Source: Clostridiales bacterium
GTDB taxonomy: Bacteria > Bacillota > Clostridia > Oscillospirales > Oscillospiraceae
Direction: 5' to 3'
Assembly (NCBI GenBank): GCA_004556345.1
Contig: SFHQ01000002.1
Location: 1-64,000 of the forward strand
DNA length: 64,000 bases
Translations under genes and position numbers: made by a program
The notes under the pieces: generated by a model
The model's input: only the letters and a program-made list of their open reading frames with translations
Told to the model about the DNA's origin: nothing
Databases searched by the model: none
Shown here: positions 1-8,721 of the stretch, in pieces
Numbering within the stretch: the stretch's first letter is position 1
How the letters are laid out: each line of letters starts with the position of its first letter

Positions 1-2
1 CT

Positions 3-233
3 CAACCGCGAGGCTATCATCGTTACCTTGTTCTTCTCAATAATACAGGCTCATGCCCCGTTCAAATTACCATACGATACTCTAAGTATCAAGATCCCCA
101 CGTTTTTCAAGTGCCCGAAAACGGAAGCACCGCTTTGCTTGTGCAGGATGCCAATCATAGTAAACATACGATTGCCTTCGATAGCCCGGATGGTGCCTTG
201 TCCGGTACTGTCAAAGTTTTGATTCAAAAATAA
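3..233 (+). CDS. C-terminal part of an unidentified protein (cut by window start)
   Basis: An open frame enters from the left edge and ends at the TAA at 231-233, giving the last 76 residues. The other two forward frames are less protein-like here. The peptide alternates hydrophobic and polar residues (for example LVLLNNTGSCPVQITIRY), which suggests beta-strands of a sandwich-like domain. A strong terminator follows directly, which supports this as a gene end. The family is not recognised and the N-terminus is missing, so no function is proposed. Confidence 0.55.
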   Translation, partial: QPRGYHRYLVLLNNTGSCPVQITIRYSKYQDPHVFQVPENGSTALLVQDANHSKHTIAFDSPDGALSGTVKVLIQK

Positions 234-234
234 C

Positions 235-286
235 ACCAGCCCCCACCCCGGCAAGGTCATACTGCTGTGGGTGGGGGCTGGTTTCT
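235..286 (+). terminator. Rho-independent terminator after the partial gene
   Basis: A near-perfect 13-bp inverted repeat (235-247 with 269-282, core CCAGCCCCCACC/GGTGGGGGCTGG) is followed by a short T-rich stretch. It lies two bases after the stop codon of the partial gene. Confidence 0.75.
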
Positions 287-295
287 TGGCAAAAT

Positions 296-442
296 TTATC
301 GTTTGAGTTTCTTTACCTGCCCCTCCGTCAATTCAGGGCAATCTTCATCTGGTGTCACAGGTCTGTTTTTCAACGCTTGAAGCATTTCCTTCTGGGTGGT
401 TGTTAAAGGCTTGCTCAAGTTAATTTCTTTGCGAATTATCAT
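296..442 (-). CDS. 48-residue acidic small protein, possible orphan antitoxin-like
   Basis: ATG at 440-442 (minus) is preceded by a purine-rich ribosome site (GGGGGAAGGGA) at about 445-456. The product is 48 residues: MIIRKEINLSK at the start, then a helix-like stretch, then the motif PDEDCPELTEGQ. Small Firmicute proteins ending in a DEDSPELT-like motif are often found beside RelE or BrnT type toxins, and some are called antitoxins. That link is from memory of the pattern, not shown here. No toxin gene is adjacent on the same strand. The gene ends close to, and converges with, the terminator at 235-286. It is too short for most gene finders, but start, ribosome site and composition all support translation. 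Confidence 0.55.
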   Translation of the reverse strand: MIIRKEINLSKPLTTTQKEMLQALKNRPVTPDEDCPELTEGQVKKLKR

Positions 443-537
443 GTGTATCCCTTCCCCCTCAAACACCGGCAAAAATAGTGTAGTTCAAAAAATAGTACTC
501 GTCAAGATGAGTTTTTAGTTGATTGTAAAACATCTGC

Positions 538-566
538 TTGCATTTTTGTATCATTCTGGATATACT
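538..566 (+). promoter_or_regulatory. SigA-type promoter of the relB-yafQ pair
   Basis: TTGCAT at 538-543, a 17-nt spacer and TATACT at 561-566, 24 bases before the antitoxin start. The DNA just upstream (487-516) has an imperfect inverted repeat with ACTC/GAGT arms, a place where RelB-type repressors could bind. Confidence 0.7.
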
Positions 567-590
567 AGAGAAGCAAGGAGGTGCACTGCT

Positions 591-875
591 ATGGCTAGAA
601 CCGCAAACATCAATATCCGCACAGAGCCGGAAACCAAATCCGGTGCCGAGCAGCTGTTCGCCAGCTTTGGCATCAGCGTCTCGGACGCCATCAATATTTT
701 TCTGCATCAATCCCTCATGGTCGGTGGCCTGCCCTTTGAAGTCCGTCAGCCCCGTTTCAATGCAGAGACGGAAGCCGCTATGCAGGAGGCCAGAGACATC
801 GCCAGCGGGAAAATTTCTGCCAAGCGCTATGATTCTGCCCGCGCCCTGCTGGATGACCTCGACAAAGAATGCTGA
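591..875 (+). CDS. RelB/DinJ-family antitoxin
   Basis: A 94-residue protein. ATG at 591 was chosen because AAGGAG (575-580) sits at the right distance; an upstream ATG would precede the promoter. The N-terminal segment (residues 1-50) reads as a ribbon-helix-helix DNA-binding fold of the RelB/DinJ type, with RTANINIRTEPETKSGAEQLF followed by a helix around FGISVSDAINIFLHQ. The C-terminal half is charged and likely wraps the toxin. The stop codon overlaps the start of the toxin gene (ATGCTGA), which is typical of translationally coupled toxin-antitoxin operons. In such pairs the antitoxin, alone or with toxin, represses its own promoter. Confidence 0.88.
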   Translation: MARTANINIRTEPETKSGAEQLFASFGISVSDAINIFLHQSLMVGGLPFEVRQPRFNAETEAAMQEARDIASGKISAKRYDSARALLDDLDKEC

Positions 876-1144
876 CCTTACAAACGACCAGCAAGTTTCG
901 CAAAGACTATAAGCTGGTAAAGAAACGCGGCCTCCCCACAAAGGAATTGGAAGTGGTCTTACAAACCCTATTGGAAGAACGTCCGTTAGAAGCCAAGTAC
1001 CGTGACCACGCACTTACTGGGAACTACCTTGGTTTCCGGGAATGTCATATCCGACCAGACTGGCTGTTGATCTACACGATCGACCACGGGAACTTGATTT
1101 TGACTGCGTCCCGCACTGGCAGTCATGCAGACCTGCTAGAATAA
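869..1144 (+). CDS. YafQ/RelE-family mRNA endoribonuclease toxin
   Basis: A 91-residue basic protein with the features of the YafQ branch of the RelE superfamily: FRKDYKLVKKRG near the N-terminus, DHALTG (His47), RECHIRPDWLLIY (His60, Asp64, Trp65) and GSHADL (His86). These match the catalytic histidines and the Asp-Trp pair known for YafQ. The family cleaves ribosome-bound mRNA. The ATG at 869 overlaps the antitoxin stop by seven bases, so the two genes are co-translated. All key residues appear present, so the toxin is probably functional. A terminator follows at 1162. Confidence 0.9.
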   Translation: MLTLQTTSKFRKDYKLVKKRGLPTKELEVVLQTLLEERPLEAKYRDHALTGNYLGFRECHIRPDWLLIYTIDHGNLILTASRTGSHADLLE

Positions 1145-1161
1145 CACCATTCTCTAAAACG

Positions 1162-1204
1162 AAACCGCTCCCAGCGTAAATCATACGTTGAGAGCGGTTT
1201 TGCG
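1162..1204 (+). terminator. Terminator of the relB-yafQ operon
   Basis: Inverted repeat AAACCGCTC (1162-1170) with GAGCGGTTT (1192-1200), followed by T residues. It lies 17 bases past the toxin stop and also sits at the end of the convergent amidohydrolase gene, so it may work in both directions. Confidence 0.7.
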
Positions 1205-1215
1205 CTATCTGATAA

Positions 1216-2832
1216 TTAGGCGAAGGCTTCCCCTGCAAAGCTCACGCGGCCGCCGACCATGGTCAGGGCGACGGGGATGTCTTTGATCGTCTCTTTCGGG
1301 ACGGTGAAGATGTCCTGGTCCAGGACCACCAGGTCCGCCCATTTGCCGGCTTCCAGGGTGCCCAGGTCCTGCTCAGCCCCGGCCAGGCGGGCCGGGCCGG
1401 TGGTGTAGAGGGCGACAGCCTCTTCAACGGTGAGGGCCTGCTCCGGCAGGAAGGGGGTGTTGTCCGTGTGGCTGGCAGGGCGATTCACGGCGCAGTGGAT
1501 GCCCCAGAGGGGGGAGAGATCTTCTACCGGCGTGTCGGAGCCGCCGCCGAGGACCACGCCCAGGTCCAGCAGGGTCTTCCAGGCATAGGAGGTCTTGGCA
1601 CGCTCCGCCCCAACGCGGGAAGGGAGCAGAGGGGCGTCCGAGGGAACAAAGGCGGGCTGAATGTCCGCGCCCATGCCCAGAGCGGCCATGCGGCGGTAGA
1701 GGGCTTCGTCTCCAAACTGGCAGTGGACGACCCGGTGGCAAAGGGGCTTCGGGTCGCGGATCATCGCTTTTTCGACGGCGTTCACAAACGCCTCACAGGC
1801 TCCGTCGCCGATGGCGTGGCAGGCCACCTGTAACCCGGCAGCGTGGCAGAGAGCCACCATCTCGTCCATGGCCTCCTGGGTGTAGACGGCGATGCCGCGG
1901 TTGCCGGGGTCGTCGCTGTAATCCTCCCGCAGGTAGGCGGTGCGGGCGCCCAGGCTGCCGTCGGAGATGAGCTTGATGTTGCCCACTTTCAGCCAGTCAC
2001 TCCCCTGGCCGGAGCGCAGAGGCTGGGTCAGGACCCACTGGAGATCGGCGGGGCGGGGGGCTTCCCACTCCTCCCAGAGGCGGACGGGGCAGCTGTTCTC
2101 TGCTTCCATATCGGCGAAGGCTTCCTTCAGGATGGGCCACTTGGTCCCTTCCATCCCCACGTCGTCGCTGTGGACGCTGGTCAGGCCAGCGGCGGCCAGC
2201 TGGGTCCCGATCTCCTGGATGCGGGCGATGACCTGCTCTTTGGTCTGGCGGGGGCTGGAGCGCTTGATCTGGTCCAGGGCGGCCTCACGGATGATGCCGT
2301 TGAGGTGGCCGTGCTCGTCCTTGTCCAGCTCGCCGCCGGGGATGACGGTGTCCTCGTCATAGCCCGCCAGCTCGAAAGCCTTGCGATTGGCGGCCCCGAT
2401 GTGACCGCAGACCCGGTCCAGGATCACCGGAAGGTCGGAGGAAATGGCCTCCGCCGTGGCCCCGTCGGGCAGGGTGGGGGGATCGAAACTGTTGTGGTCA
2501 AAGCCATAGCCGATGATCCACTCGCCGGGGGCTAAGTCGGCCTGCTTGACATACTCCTGCCCCCGGTCGATGATCTCCTGGAGGGAGGTCACGCCCCGCA
2601 GGTCCAGGCGGTGGCAGACCATGCCGGCCTGCAAGATGTGTATGTGGCTGTCGGTAAACCCAGGCAGGACGCAGCGGCCGCCCAGATCGATTTTTTTCGT
2701 GTGCGCGTCAGCCAGGGCCAGGGCCGCCTCATCGGTTCCGACCAGGGCGATGCGGCCGTTCTGCACAGCCAGGGCCGAGACGGTGCGCCCGGCCATGGTG
2801 TGGATGACGCCGTTGTAAAAAACAGTATCCAT
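1216..2832 (-). CDS. Amidohydrolase of the YtcJ/Amidohydro_3 family
   Basis: A 538-residue metal-dependent hydrolase. The N-terminal beta-domain is followed by DSHIH at residues 61-65, the first metal-binding motif of the amidohydrolase superfamily. Later landmarks are HAIGDGA and SDTPVEDLSPL, and the C-terminus has a typical ADLVVLDQD segment. Length and layout fit the YtcJ-like group, which includes N-substituted formamide deformylases; the substrate cannot be told from sequence. The start ATG has GAAGGAG about 11 bases upstream. The gene follows the peptide importer operon on the same strand, but a strong hairpin at 2862-2910 separates them, so it is expressed either by readthrough or from its own promoter. 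Confidence 0.85.
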   Translation of the reverse strand: MDTVFYNGVIHTMAGRTVSALAVQNGRIALVGTDEAALALADAHTKKIDLGGRCVLPGFTDSHIHILQAGMVCHRLDLRGVTSLQEIIDRGQEYVKQADLAPGEWIIGYGFDHNSFDPPTLPDGATAEAISSDLPVILDRVCGHIGAANRKAFELAGYDEDTVIPGGELDKDEHGHLNGIIREAALDQIKRSSPRQTKEQVIARIQEIGTQLAAAGLTSVHSDDVGMEGTKWPILKEAFADMEAENSCPVRLWEEWEAPRPADLQWVLTQPLRSGQGSDWLKVGNIKLISDGSLGARTAYLREDYSDDPGNRGIAVYTQEAMDEMVALCHAAGLQVACHAIGDGACEAFVNAVEKAMIRDPKPLCHRVVHCQFGDEALYRRMAALGMGADIQPAFVPSDAPLLPSRVGAERAKTSYAWKTLLDLGVVLGGGSDTPVEDLSPLWGIHCAVNRPASHTDNTPFLPEQALTVEEAVALYTTGPARLAGAEQDLGTLEAGKWADLVVLDQDIFTVPKETIKDIPVALTMVGGRVSFAGEAFA

Positions 2833-2861
2833 GGTGTGTCAGTCTCCTTCTTTTTCTTTCT

Positions 2862-2910
2862 GCAAAAGACCAGCAGCCCCAGTCTCAGACCGGGGCCGCT
2901 GGTCTTTTGC
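2862..2910 (-). terminator. Strong hairpin between the importer operon and the amidohydrolase
   Basis: A long, almost perfect inverted repeat (about 2862-2880 with 2891-2910) with the core AAAAGACCAGC/GCTGGTCTTTT. It lies 33 bases after the stop of the substrate-binding protein gene and has a T-rich tail on both sides. It should end or reduce transcription from the importer operon. Confidence 0.78.
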
Positions 2911-2942
2911 GTATGAAGTTTCTTCCGGACAGGCGGAAGGTA

Positions 2943-4565
2943 TCAGCCCTCGCTGACAGGATGGACGCTCTGGAAGTGGATATTCCAGATCCAGGAGGCG
3001 TTCATGGTCACGCCGGTGTAGGCCTTGTTCATGGCGATGTTCTTCACAGGATAGTACAGGAAGACATAGGGGACATCCTGGGTGATGATGTCGAACGCCT
3101 GGAACATATCGTCGTTGCGCTGGGTGGGGTCGCTGCTCTTGGCCTGGTCAGCGATGAGCTTGTCCACCTCGTCGTTCTGGTAGGCAGCGGCGTTGGCGCT
3201 GTTGCCGCCCTGGTACAGGGGGGTCAGGTTGCCGGAGGGATCGGGATAGTCGGCCTCCCAGCCAGCCATGATCATGTCGTAGTCACGCAGGCCATTGGCA
3301 TCCAGCTTCTCGCCGAACTGGTAAGCGGTGTGCTCGTCAGTGGAGACCTTGTTGATGTTCACAGTGATGCCGATCTGAGCCAGCTGCTCCTGGATCGCCA
3401 GCGCCATGGAGTTGCGCAGGGAGCTGTCGGCGATCATCAGGGAGCAGGTAAAGCCGTCGGGATAACCAGCCTCAGCCAGCAGGGCCTTGGCGGCCTCCAC
3501 GTCATAGGTGTGCTTGGGGGCCTTGCTCAGGTAGTCGTTCCAGCGGTCGGTCTCAATGGTGAACAGAGCGGTGGAGGAGGGCAGCGCAGTGGAAGCCTCG
3601 CCTGCATCCTTGATGAGGCTGCTCTGAATGGTGTCCAGGTCGATGGCGTCATAGATGGCCTGGCGGACCTTCACGTTGTTGAAGGGTTCCTTCTGGGTGT
3701 TGAAGGCCACGAAGCTCACGCCGAAGCCGGGGGAGGAGGTCAGGGTCAGGTTCTGGTCGCCCTTCAGCACATCCAGCATGCTCTCAGGGGGAGCCACGGT
3801 GCAGTCCACGTCGCCGGTCTGCAGGGCGGTGACGCGGGTGGTGTCCTCGGTGATGATCTTGAAGGTCAGGTTGTCGAAGTAGGGGGCGTCATCCTTGTTC
3901 CAATAGTTCTCGTTGCGGGTCAGCTGCACGCTGCTGCCGTTCTGCCAGCTGACGTACTTGTAGGGGCCGGTACCCACCAGGCCGCCCTCAGGGGTGCCCA
4001 GCTTGTCACCCACCTGCTCGGCATAGGCCTTGCTGATCACGTGGCCGGCGGTGGTGGCGGGGACATACTGCCAGGTGGCGTCGGGGGTGGACAGGGTGAC
4101 GGTCAGCTCCCAGTCGCCGGTCTGCTCGATGGAAGCCACGTTGTCATACATCCAGGAGAGGTAGGAAGCGGTGGCGGGGTCCTTGATCCGGTTCATGGAG
4201 TAGAGCACGTCGTCCATGGTCATGGCGGAGCCATCGGAGAAGGTCACGTCGTCGCGGATCTGGTAGACGTAGGTCAGGTCATCCTTCTGCTCCCAGCTGG
4301 AGGCCAGCATGGGCTGGAGCTGGTTGTCCTCGTCAAAGGTCAGCAGGCCCTGGGTGATCTGGTTGACCACGGGGTTGGTGGTAAAGTCATAGGCAAAGGC
4401 GGGGTCCAGCTTCACGATGTCGCTGTCCAGAGCGACGGTGAAGGTGTCCTTGCCCGCGTCGGCTGTGCTGCCGCCGCTGTCGGTGTTTCCGCCGCAGGAA
4501 GCCAGCAGGGAGACCATGAGGCAGAGACTCATGAGCAGGGCAAGCAGTCGAGAGAATCGGTTCAT
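2943..4565 (-). CDS. Peptide ABC transporter substrate-binding lipoprotein (SBP_bac_5 family)
   Basis: A 540-residue extracytoplasmic binding protein. The start at 4565 is chosen because GGAGGAAAT lies just upstream and because it gives a proper lipoprotein signal: basic start, hydrophobic stretch and lipobox LLASC with Cys24 as the lipidation site. Reading further upstream would bury the signal inside the protein. The mature part carries the family signature (LDPAFAYDFTTNPVVNQITQ, then LTRNENYWNKDDAPYFDNLT) of OppA/DppA proteins. It is the last gene of a five-gene operon (permease, permease, ATPase, ATPase, binding protein) and supplies substrate specificity. Dipeptides or short peptides are the likely ligands; nickel or opines are possible alternatives in this fold. 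Confidence 0.9.
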   Translation of the reverse strand: MNRFSRLLALLMSLCLMVSLLASCGGNTDSGGSTADAGKDTFTVALDSDIVKLDPAFAYDFTTNPVVNQITQGLLTFDEDNQLQPMLASSWEQKDDLTYVYQIRDDVTFSDGSAMTMDDVLYSMNRIKDPATASYLSWMYDNVASIEQTGDWELTVTLSTPDATWQYVPATTAGHVISKAYAEQVGDKLGTPEGGLVGTGPYKYVSWQNGSSVQLTRNENYWNKDDAPYFDNLTFKIITEDTTRVTALQTGDVDCTVAPPESMLDVLKGDQNLTLTSSPGFGVSFVAFNTQKEPFNNVKVRQAIYDAIDLDTIQSSLIKDAGEASTALPSSTALFTIETDRWNDYLSKAPKHTYDVEAAKALLAEAGYPDGFTCSLMIADSSLRNSMALAIQEQLAQIGITVNINKVSTDEHTAYQFGEKLDANGLRDYDMIMAGWEADYPDPSGNLTPLYQGGNSANAAAYQNDEVDKLIADQAKSSDPTQRNDDMFQAFDIITQDVPYVFLYYPVKNIAMNKAYTGVTMNASWIWNIHFQSVHPVSEG

Positions 4566-4671
4566 GTCATTTCCTCCATTCAAAAAATTTTGGGGTCTTC
4601 TATTTCGTCGGGCCGCCAGCAGGAAACTGAGGGAACGGCCCGGTACGAACGAGCATGCAACCAAGCAAAAC

Positions 4672-5634
4672 TCACACCAGATGGCAGGCCACCAGATGCC
4701 CGCCGCCCACGTCCCGCAGGGGGGGACGGCTCTCCTTGCACTGGGTCTGGCATTGGGGGCACCGGTCGGCGAAGGGACAGCCCTTGGGCAGGTCGATGGC
4801 GCTGGGGATATCGCCCTGTAAGACAATGCGCTGCTTTTTATGGTCCGGGTCCAGCGTCGGGATGGCGGACATGAGGCTCTGGGTGTAGGGGTGGAGCAGG
4901 TTGCGGAAGAGCTCTTCCGAGTCGGCCTGTTCGACCACCGTACCCAGATACATGACGGCGACCTGATCGCACAGATGCCGCACCACCGTCATCTCGTGGG
5001 AGATAAAGAGCATGGTCAGGGAAAAGGTCTCCCGCAGGTCCATTAGCAGGTTCAGGATCTGCGCCTGGACCGACACATCCAGGGCGGAGACCGGCTCGTC
5101 GGCCACGATGAAGGCCGGGTCTAAGAGCAGGGCGCGGGCAATGGCCAAGCGCTGGAGCTGTCCGCCGGACATCTCGCTGGGGATGCGGTTCAAAGCGTCC
5201 TGGGGCAGGTTGATCTGCTCCAGCAGGTTATGAATTTTTTCCTGGGCCTGGGCTGCGTCCATCTTGTGGACCGCAGCGACCTCCGTCAGGGCAGCACCGA
5301 TCTTCTGCTTGGGATCGAAAGAACCGTAGGGGTTCTGGAAGATCATCTGCATGTTTTTCCGCAGGGGCAGCAAGTCCTTGCCGGAGAGGTTCGTGATATC
5401 CCGCCCCTGGAAAAAGACCGAGCCCTTGGTGATGGTCTCCAGCCGGAGCAGACACCGACCCAGGGTAGACTTGCCGCAGCCGGACTCCCCCACGATGCCG
5501 AAGATACCGCCCTTGGGGACGGACAGGCTCACGTTGGTCACGGCATGCAGGACTTTCCGCGGCTCACCCAACGTTTTGGAGGCCACAGGGAACTCCTTGA
5601 CCAGGCCCTCGGTGCGAATGACAGGTTCAGACAT
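4672..5634 (-). CDS. Peptide ABC transporter ATP-binding protein, DppF/OppF type
   Basis: An ABC ATPase of 320 residues. Walker A GESGCGKST is at about 49-57, the signature MSGGQLQRLAIARAL and Walker B VADEPVSALD follow, and the C-terminal oligopeptide-transporter domain has the Cys-rich GCPFADRCPQCQTQCKE segment typical of OppD/DppF proteins. ATG at 5634 is preferred to the GTG six bases earlier because AGGAGG then lies nine bases away. The start overlaps the end of the preceding ATPase gene by eight bases, which implies translational coupling. It pairs with that ATPase to power the two permeases. Confidence 0.92.
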   Translation of the reverse strand: MSEPVIRTEGLVKEFPVASKTLGEPRKVLHAVTNVSLSVPKGGIFGIVGESGCGKSTLGRCLLRLETITKGSVFFQGRDITNLSGKDLLPLRKNMQMIFQNPYGSFDPKQKIGAALTEVAAVHKMDAAQAQEKIHNLLEQINLPQDALNRIPSEMSGGQLQRLAIARALLLDPAFIVADEPVSALDVSVQAQILNLLMDLRETFSLTMLFISHEMTVVRHLCDQVAVMYLGTVVEQADSEELFRNLLHPYTQSLMSAIPTLDPDHKKQRIVLQGDIPSAIDLPKGCPFADRCPQCQTQCKESRPPLRDVGGGHLVACHLV

Positions 5635-6613
5635 GGGCACTCACCTCCTCGGTCAGGGGCTTGAAGCAGGCCGCCAGATGCCCGTCGCCGCAGTCGGCCA
5701 TGGCGGGGTAGCCCGTCCGGCAGGTCTCGTCGGCATAGGGACAGCGGGGGGCAAACATGCAGGAGGCAGGCGGCTCGAACAGCGCCGGGGGGCTGCCGGG
5801 GATGGTCTCCAAGCGGCTCCCTCTGGCCCCGCCGCCGGGGATGGAGCGGATAAGGGCGCGGCTGTACGGGTGGCGGGCGCTGCGGAGCAGTTCTCTCGTC
5901 TCGCCGGTCTCCACGACCTTGCCTGCGTACATGACGGAGGTGCGCTGGCAGGTCTCCGCCACCACGCCGAAGTTGTGGGTGATGAGCAGGATGCTCATGC
6001 CCATGTCCTGAGAAAGCTGCTGGAGCAGCTCCAGAATTTGTGCCTGAATGGTCACGTCCAGCGCCGTCGTCGGCTCGTCGGCGATGAGCAGCTTGGGGGC
6101 ACAGGCGATGGCCATGGCGATCATCACCCGCTGCTGCATGCCGCCGGAGAGTTCAAAGGGATACTGACGGCAGCGCTTGGCGGCCGGCTCGATGCCGACC
6201 TTGGCCAGCATCTCCTGGGCCTTTTCCATGGCCTCTTTCTTGCTGGCCCCGGTGTGGAAGCGGTACATGTCCGCGATCTGGCCGCCGATGGTCATGAGGG
6301 GATTCAGAGACGTCATCGGGTCCTGGAAGATCATGGAGATGTCAGTGCCCCGCATCTTCTCGATCTCCCGGTTGGATAAGGTGAGCAATTCCTTGCCCTC
6401 GAAGCGGATGCTTCCCCGCATCCGGCTGCGCTGGGGGTTATGTAAGCGCAGGATGGACTTGGCCGTCATGGACTTGCCGCAGCCGGACTCGCCCACGACG
6501 CCGTGAATTTCGCCGGGCCGCACGGCCAGGTCCACGCCGGACAGGGCATAGACGATGCCCCGGTGGGACATGAGCTCTACGGTCAGATTCTCGATCTCAA
6601 GCAGGTTTGCCAT
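5627..6613 (-). CDS. Peptide ABC transporter ATP-binding protein, DppD/OppD type
   Basis: A 328-residue ABC ATPase. Walker A GESGCGKS is at 41-48, the signature is ELSGGMQQRVMIAMAI, Walker B is LLIADEPTTALD, and the C-terminal Opp domain carries CMFAPRCPYADETCRTG. Its start overlaps the end of the upstream permease gene and its end overlaps the next ATPase gene, so all four membrane-complex genes are tightly coupled. It forms the heterodimeric motor with the DppF-type protein on the cytoplasmic face. Confidence 0.92.
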   Translation of the reverse strand: MANLLEIENLTVELMSHRGIVYALSGVDLAVRPGEIHGVVGESGCGKSMTAKSILRLHNPQRSRMRGSIRFEGKELLTLSNREIEKMRGTDISMIFQDPMTSLNPLMTIGGQIADMYRFHTGASKKEAMEKAQEMLAKVGIEPAAKRCRQYPFELSGGMQQRVMIAMAIACAPKLLIADEPTTALDVTIQAQILELLQQLSQDMGMSILLITHNFGVVAETCQRTSVMYAGKVVETGETRELLRSARHPYSRALIRSIPGGGARGSRLETIPGSPPALFEPPASCMFAPRCPYADETCRTGYPAMADCGDGHLAACFKPLTEEVSAHV

Positions 6614-7538
6614 CGGCCGCGCCCCCCTTCTTCTTCAAGAATTTCTTTTCATATTTGCGGAAGCTGGGCAGGGCCGTCTGGGCCTGATCCAGATATTGGT
6701 GCAGGCCGTCACTGAAGATATTCAAAGAGACGACCACGATGACAATGACGATACCGGCGGAGAGGGACTGCACCGGGCTCATGAGCAGCACGGAGCGGCC
6801 CTCGTCCAGCATGGCGCCCCAGTCGGCCTGGGGGGGCAGGGTGCCCAGACCCAGGAAGGACAGGGAGGCCAGGTCCAGAATGGCGTAGGCCACGTCCAGG
6901 GTCAGCTGCACCAGGATCGTCGAGATGCAGTTGGGCAGGATATGCCGGTAGAGAATGCGGGTGTCAGAATAGCCCAGGGACACACAGGCCGAGACATAGA
7001 CCTTGTTTTTCTCCACCAAGGTCAGCGACCGGGTCAGGCGCGTGAGCATGGGGACATAGACAATGCCCAAGGCCAGCACAGCGTTGAACGTATTCCGCCC
7101 CAGACCGGCCACCAGCACGAAGGCCAGCAGCAAAGACGGGAAGGACAGCAGGATATCGCAGCACCGCATGATGATGGTGTCGGCCAGCCCGCCCTTGTAG
7201 CCGGAAATGAGGCCCAGGGGGATGCCGATGATGACGGAGATGACCACGACCATCACGGCGCTGACCAGCGCCGTCCGTCCGCCGTAAATAATACGGGAAA
7301 AGATGTCACGGCCCGTCTGGTCGCAGCCCAGCCAGTGGGCCGCCGAGGGCTTGGCCAGGACCTGGGTCAGGTCCTGGGCGTTGGGGTCATAGGGCGCAAC
7401 AACGGGAGCCAGGATACACACCAGCAAGATCGCCACCAGCAGCACAAAGGCCACCGTGACCACCGGGGTGAAGAGTTTGCCCACGTTCTTGCGCTTGGAC
7501 TTGTACAGAGGGCCGTGCCCAATGAATGCACTGAACAT
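6597..7538 (-). CDS. Peptide ABC transporter permease, DppC/OppC type
   Basis: A 313-residue inner-membrane permease. It has an N-terminal OppC_N-like segment with a first membrane helix (about 27-48), then LAPVVAPYDPNAQDL and HWLGCDQTGRDIFSR, the hallmark of DppC proteins, then five further hydrophobic helices. The EAA-type cytoplasmic loop that contacts the ATPase is near VYVPMLTRLTRSLTL. It lies 12 bases after the DppB-type permease gene and overlaps the next ATPase gene by 17 bases. Confidence 0.9.
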   Translation of the reverse strand: MFSAFIGHGPLYKSKRKNVGKLFTPVVTVAFVLLVAILLVCILAPVVAPYDPNAQDLTQVLAKPSAAHWLGCDQTGRDIFSRIIYGGRTALVSAVMVVVISVIIGIPLGLISGYKGGLADTIIMRCCDILLSFPSLLLAFVLVAGLGRNTFNAVLALGIVYVPMLTRLTRSLTLVEKNKVYVSACVSLGYSDTRILYRHILPNCISTILVQLTLDVAYAILDLASLSFLGLGTLPPQADWGAMLDEGRSVLLMSPVQSLSAGIVIVIVVVSLNIFSDGLHQYLDQAQTALPSFRKYEKKFLKKKGGAADGKPA

Positions 7539-7550
7539 ACTTTGCCCTCC

Positions 7551-8477
7551 TTATTTCATACGAATTCTGGGGTCCAGGACAGCATAGAGGATGTCCACCA
7601 CCAGATTGATACATAGGAACACGAACACCATGAGCAAGGTCACACCCTGCACCACGGGGTAATCAGCGGCCTTGATGCCCTTGATGAGCAGGTCGCCCAG
7701 GCCGCCCATGGCGAACACGCTCTCCACCAGCACAGCACCCACCAGCATGGAACCGACCTGGATGGAGGTGACGGTGATGATGGGGATCATGGCGTTTTTC
7801 AGCGCATAGGTGATGATGACCCGCCGGCGGGGGATGCCCTTGGCAGTGGCCGTGCGGATGTAATCGGCGTTGAGCTGCTCGATCATACTCGTCCGGGTGA
7901 TGCGGCTGGTGAGGGCCACCATGTTCATTGCCAGGGCGATGGCGGGCAGGATCATTTCTTTCAGGCCGTTGCCCTGGTAGATGGCGGGGAACCATCGCAG
8001 CTTCAAGGCAAAGACCAACATCAGGACCAGGGCCGTCAAAAAGACGGGGGAGGCCACGAAGATCAGCGTGATGACCGATAGTAGCTTATCGATCCAGGTA
8101 TTCATCTTTACCGCACTGATAACGCCCACGGGGATGGCGATGAGAATGGCCAGCACGCCGCTGAGCAGCACCAGGGTCATGGTGGTGCCGATGCGCTCCC
8201 CGATCAGGAAGCCCACGCTCTGCTTATACTGATAGCTCTCGCCCAGATCGCCCTTGAAAATGCCAGTGACCCAGATGATGTATTGCTCCGGGGCGGATTT
8301 ATCCAGGTGATAATGCTCCCGAAGCTCCTGTTTCGTCTCTTCACTGACGCTCTTGCCCTGGGTCATGGAAGCCACAGGGTCCGAGGGCGTGATGCGGACC
8401 AGGGCAAAAATAATGACCGAGACCGCAAGCAAGACCAGGACCATCTGTCCCAGCCGTTTGAGAATAAATTTTCCCAC
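7551..8477 (-). CDS. Peptide ABC transporter permease, DppB/OppB type
   Basis: A 308-residue permease, first gene of the importer operon. The GTG start at 8477 is supported by AAAGGAGG seven bases upstream. The N-terminal helix (FILKRLGQMVLVLLAVSVII) and the FALVRITPSDPVASM segment after it are diagnostic of DppB/OppB. Six membrane helices are visible, and the EAA-like loop (NADYIRTATAKGIPRRRV) is intact. It dimerises with the DppC-type permease to form the pore. Confidence 0.9.
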   Translation of the reverse strand: MGKFILKRLGQMVLVLLAVSVIIFALVRITPSDPVASMTQGKSVSEETKQELREHYHLDKSAPEQYIIWVTGIFKGDLGESYQYKQSVGFLIGERIGTTMTLVLLSGVLAILIAIPVGVISAVKMNTWIDKLLSVITLIFVASPVFLTALVLMLVFALKLRWFPAIYQGNGLKEMILPAIALAMNMVALTSRITRTSMIEQLNADYIRTATAKGIPRRRVIITYALKNAMIPIITVTSIQVGSMLVGAVLVESVFAMGGLGDLLIKGIKAADYPVVQGVTLLMVFVFLCINLVVDILYAVLDPRIRMK

Positions 8478-8621
8478 CGAAACGCCTCCTTTGCCCTGCA
8501 GTAGGCTCTCTGACCAGGTTCCACAGCGGCAAACTAAATCTGCCCTACCTTATTGTAAGGAACAACAAGGCAATGGAGGACGGCGGTAAGCCGCTCCTGA
8601 TTGGGCTATAATCGAGGGTTA

Positions 8622-8650
8622 ATTATAGGCCCCTCCCTCCCAACTGTCAA
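8622..8650 (-). promoter_or_regulatory. SigA-type promoter of the peptide importer operon
   Basis: On the minus strand: TTGACA (8645-8650), a 17-nt spacer rich in G, then TATAAT (8622-8627). This gives a leader of about 138 nt before the GTG start at 8477. The promoter lies in the 244-bp gap after rpoN, and no terminator is obvious between rpoN and the importer, so some rpoN transcripts may read through. Confidence 0.8.
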
Positions 8651-8721
8651 GGCAGATTCGGCAATTCTATGCAGGTTTGTATATTTTCCTATCATTTCAA
8701 GGGGAAATAGGGAATTTTTTC

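Noticed and set aside
8478..8721. Sigma-54 promoter for the peptide importer next to rpoN
   Set aside because: The nearest GG/GC pair has the wrong spacing (two bases too long), while a perfect SigA promoter is present at 8622-8650.
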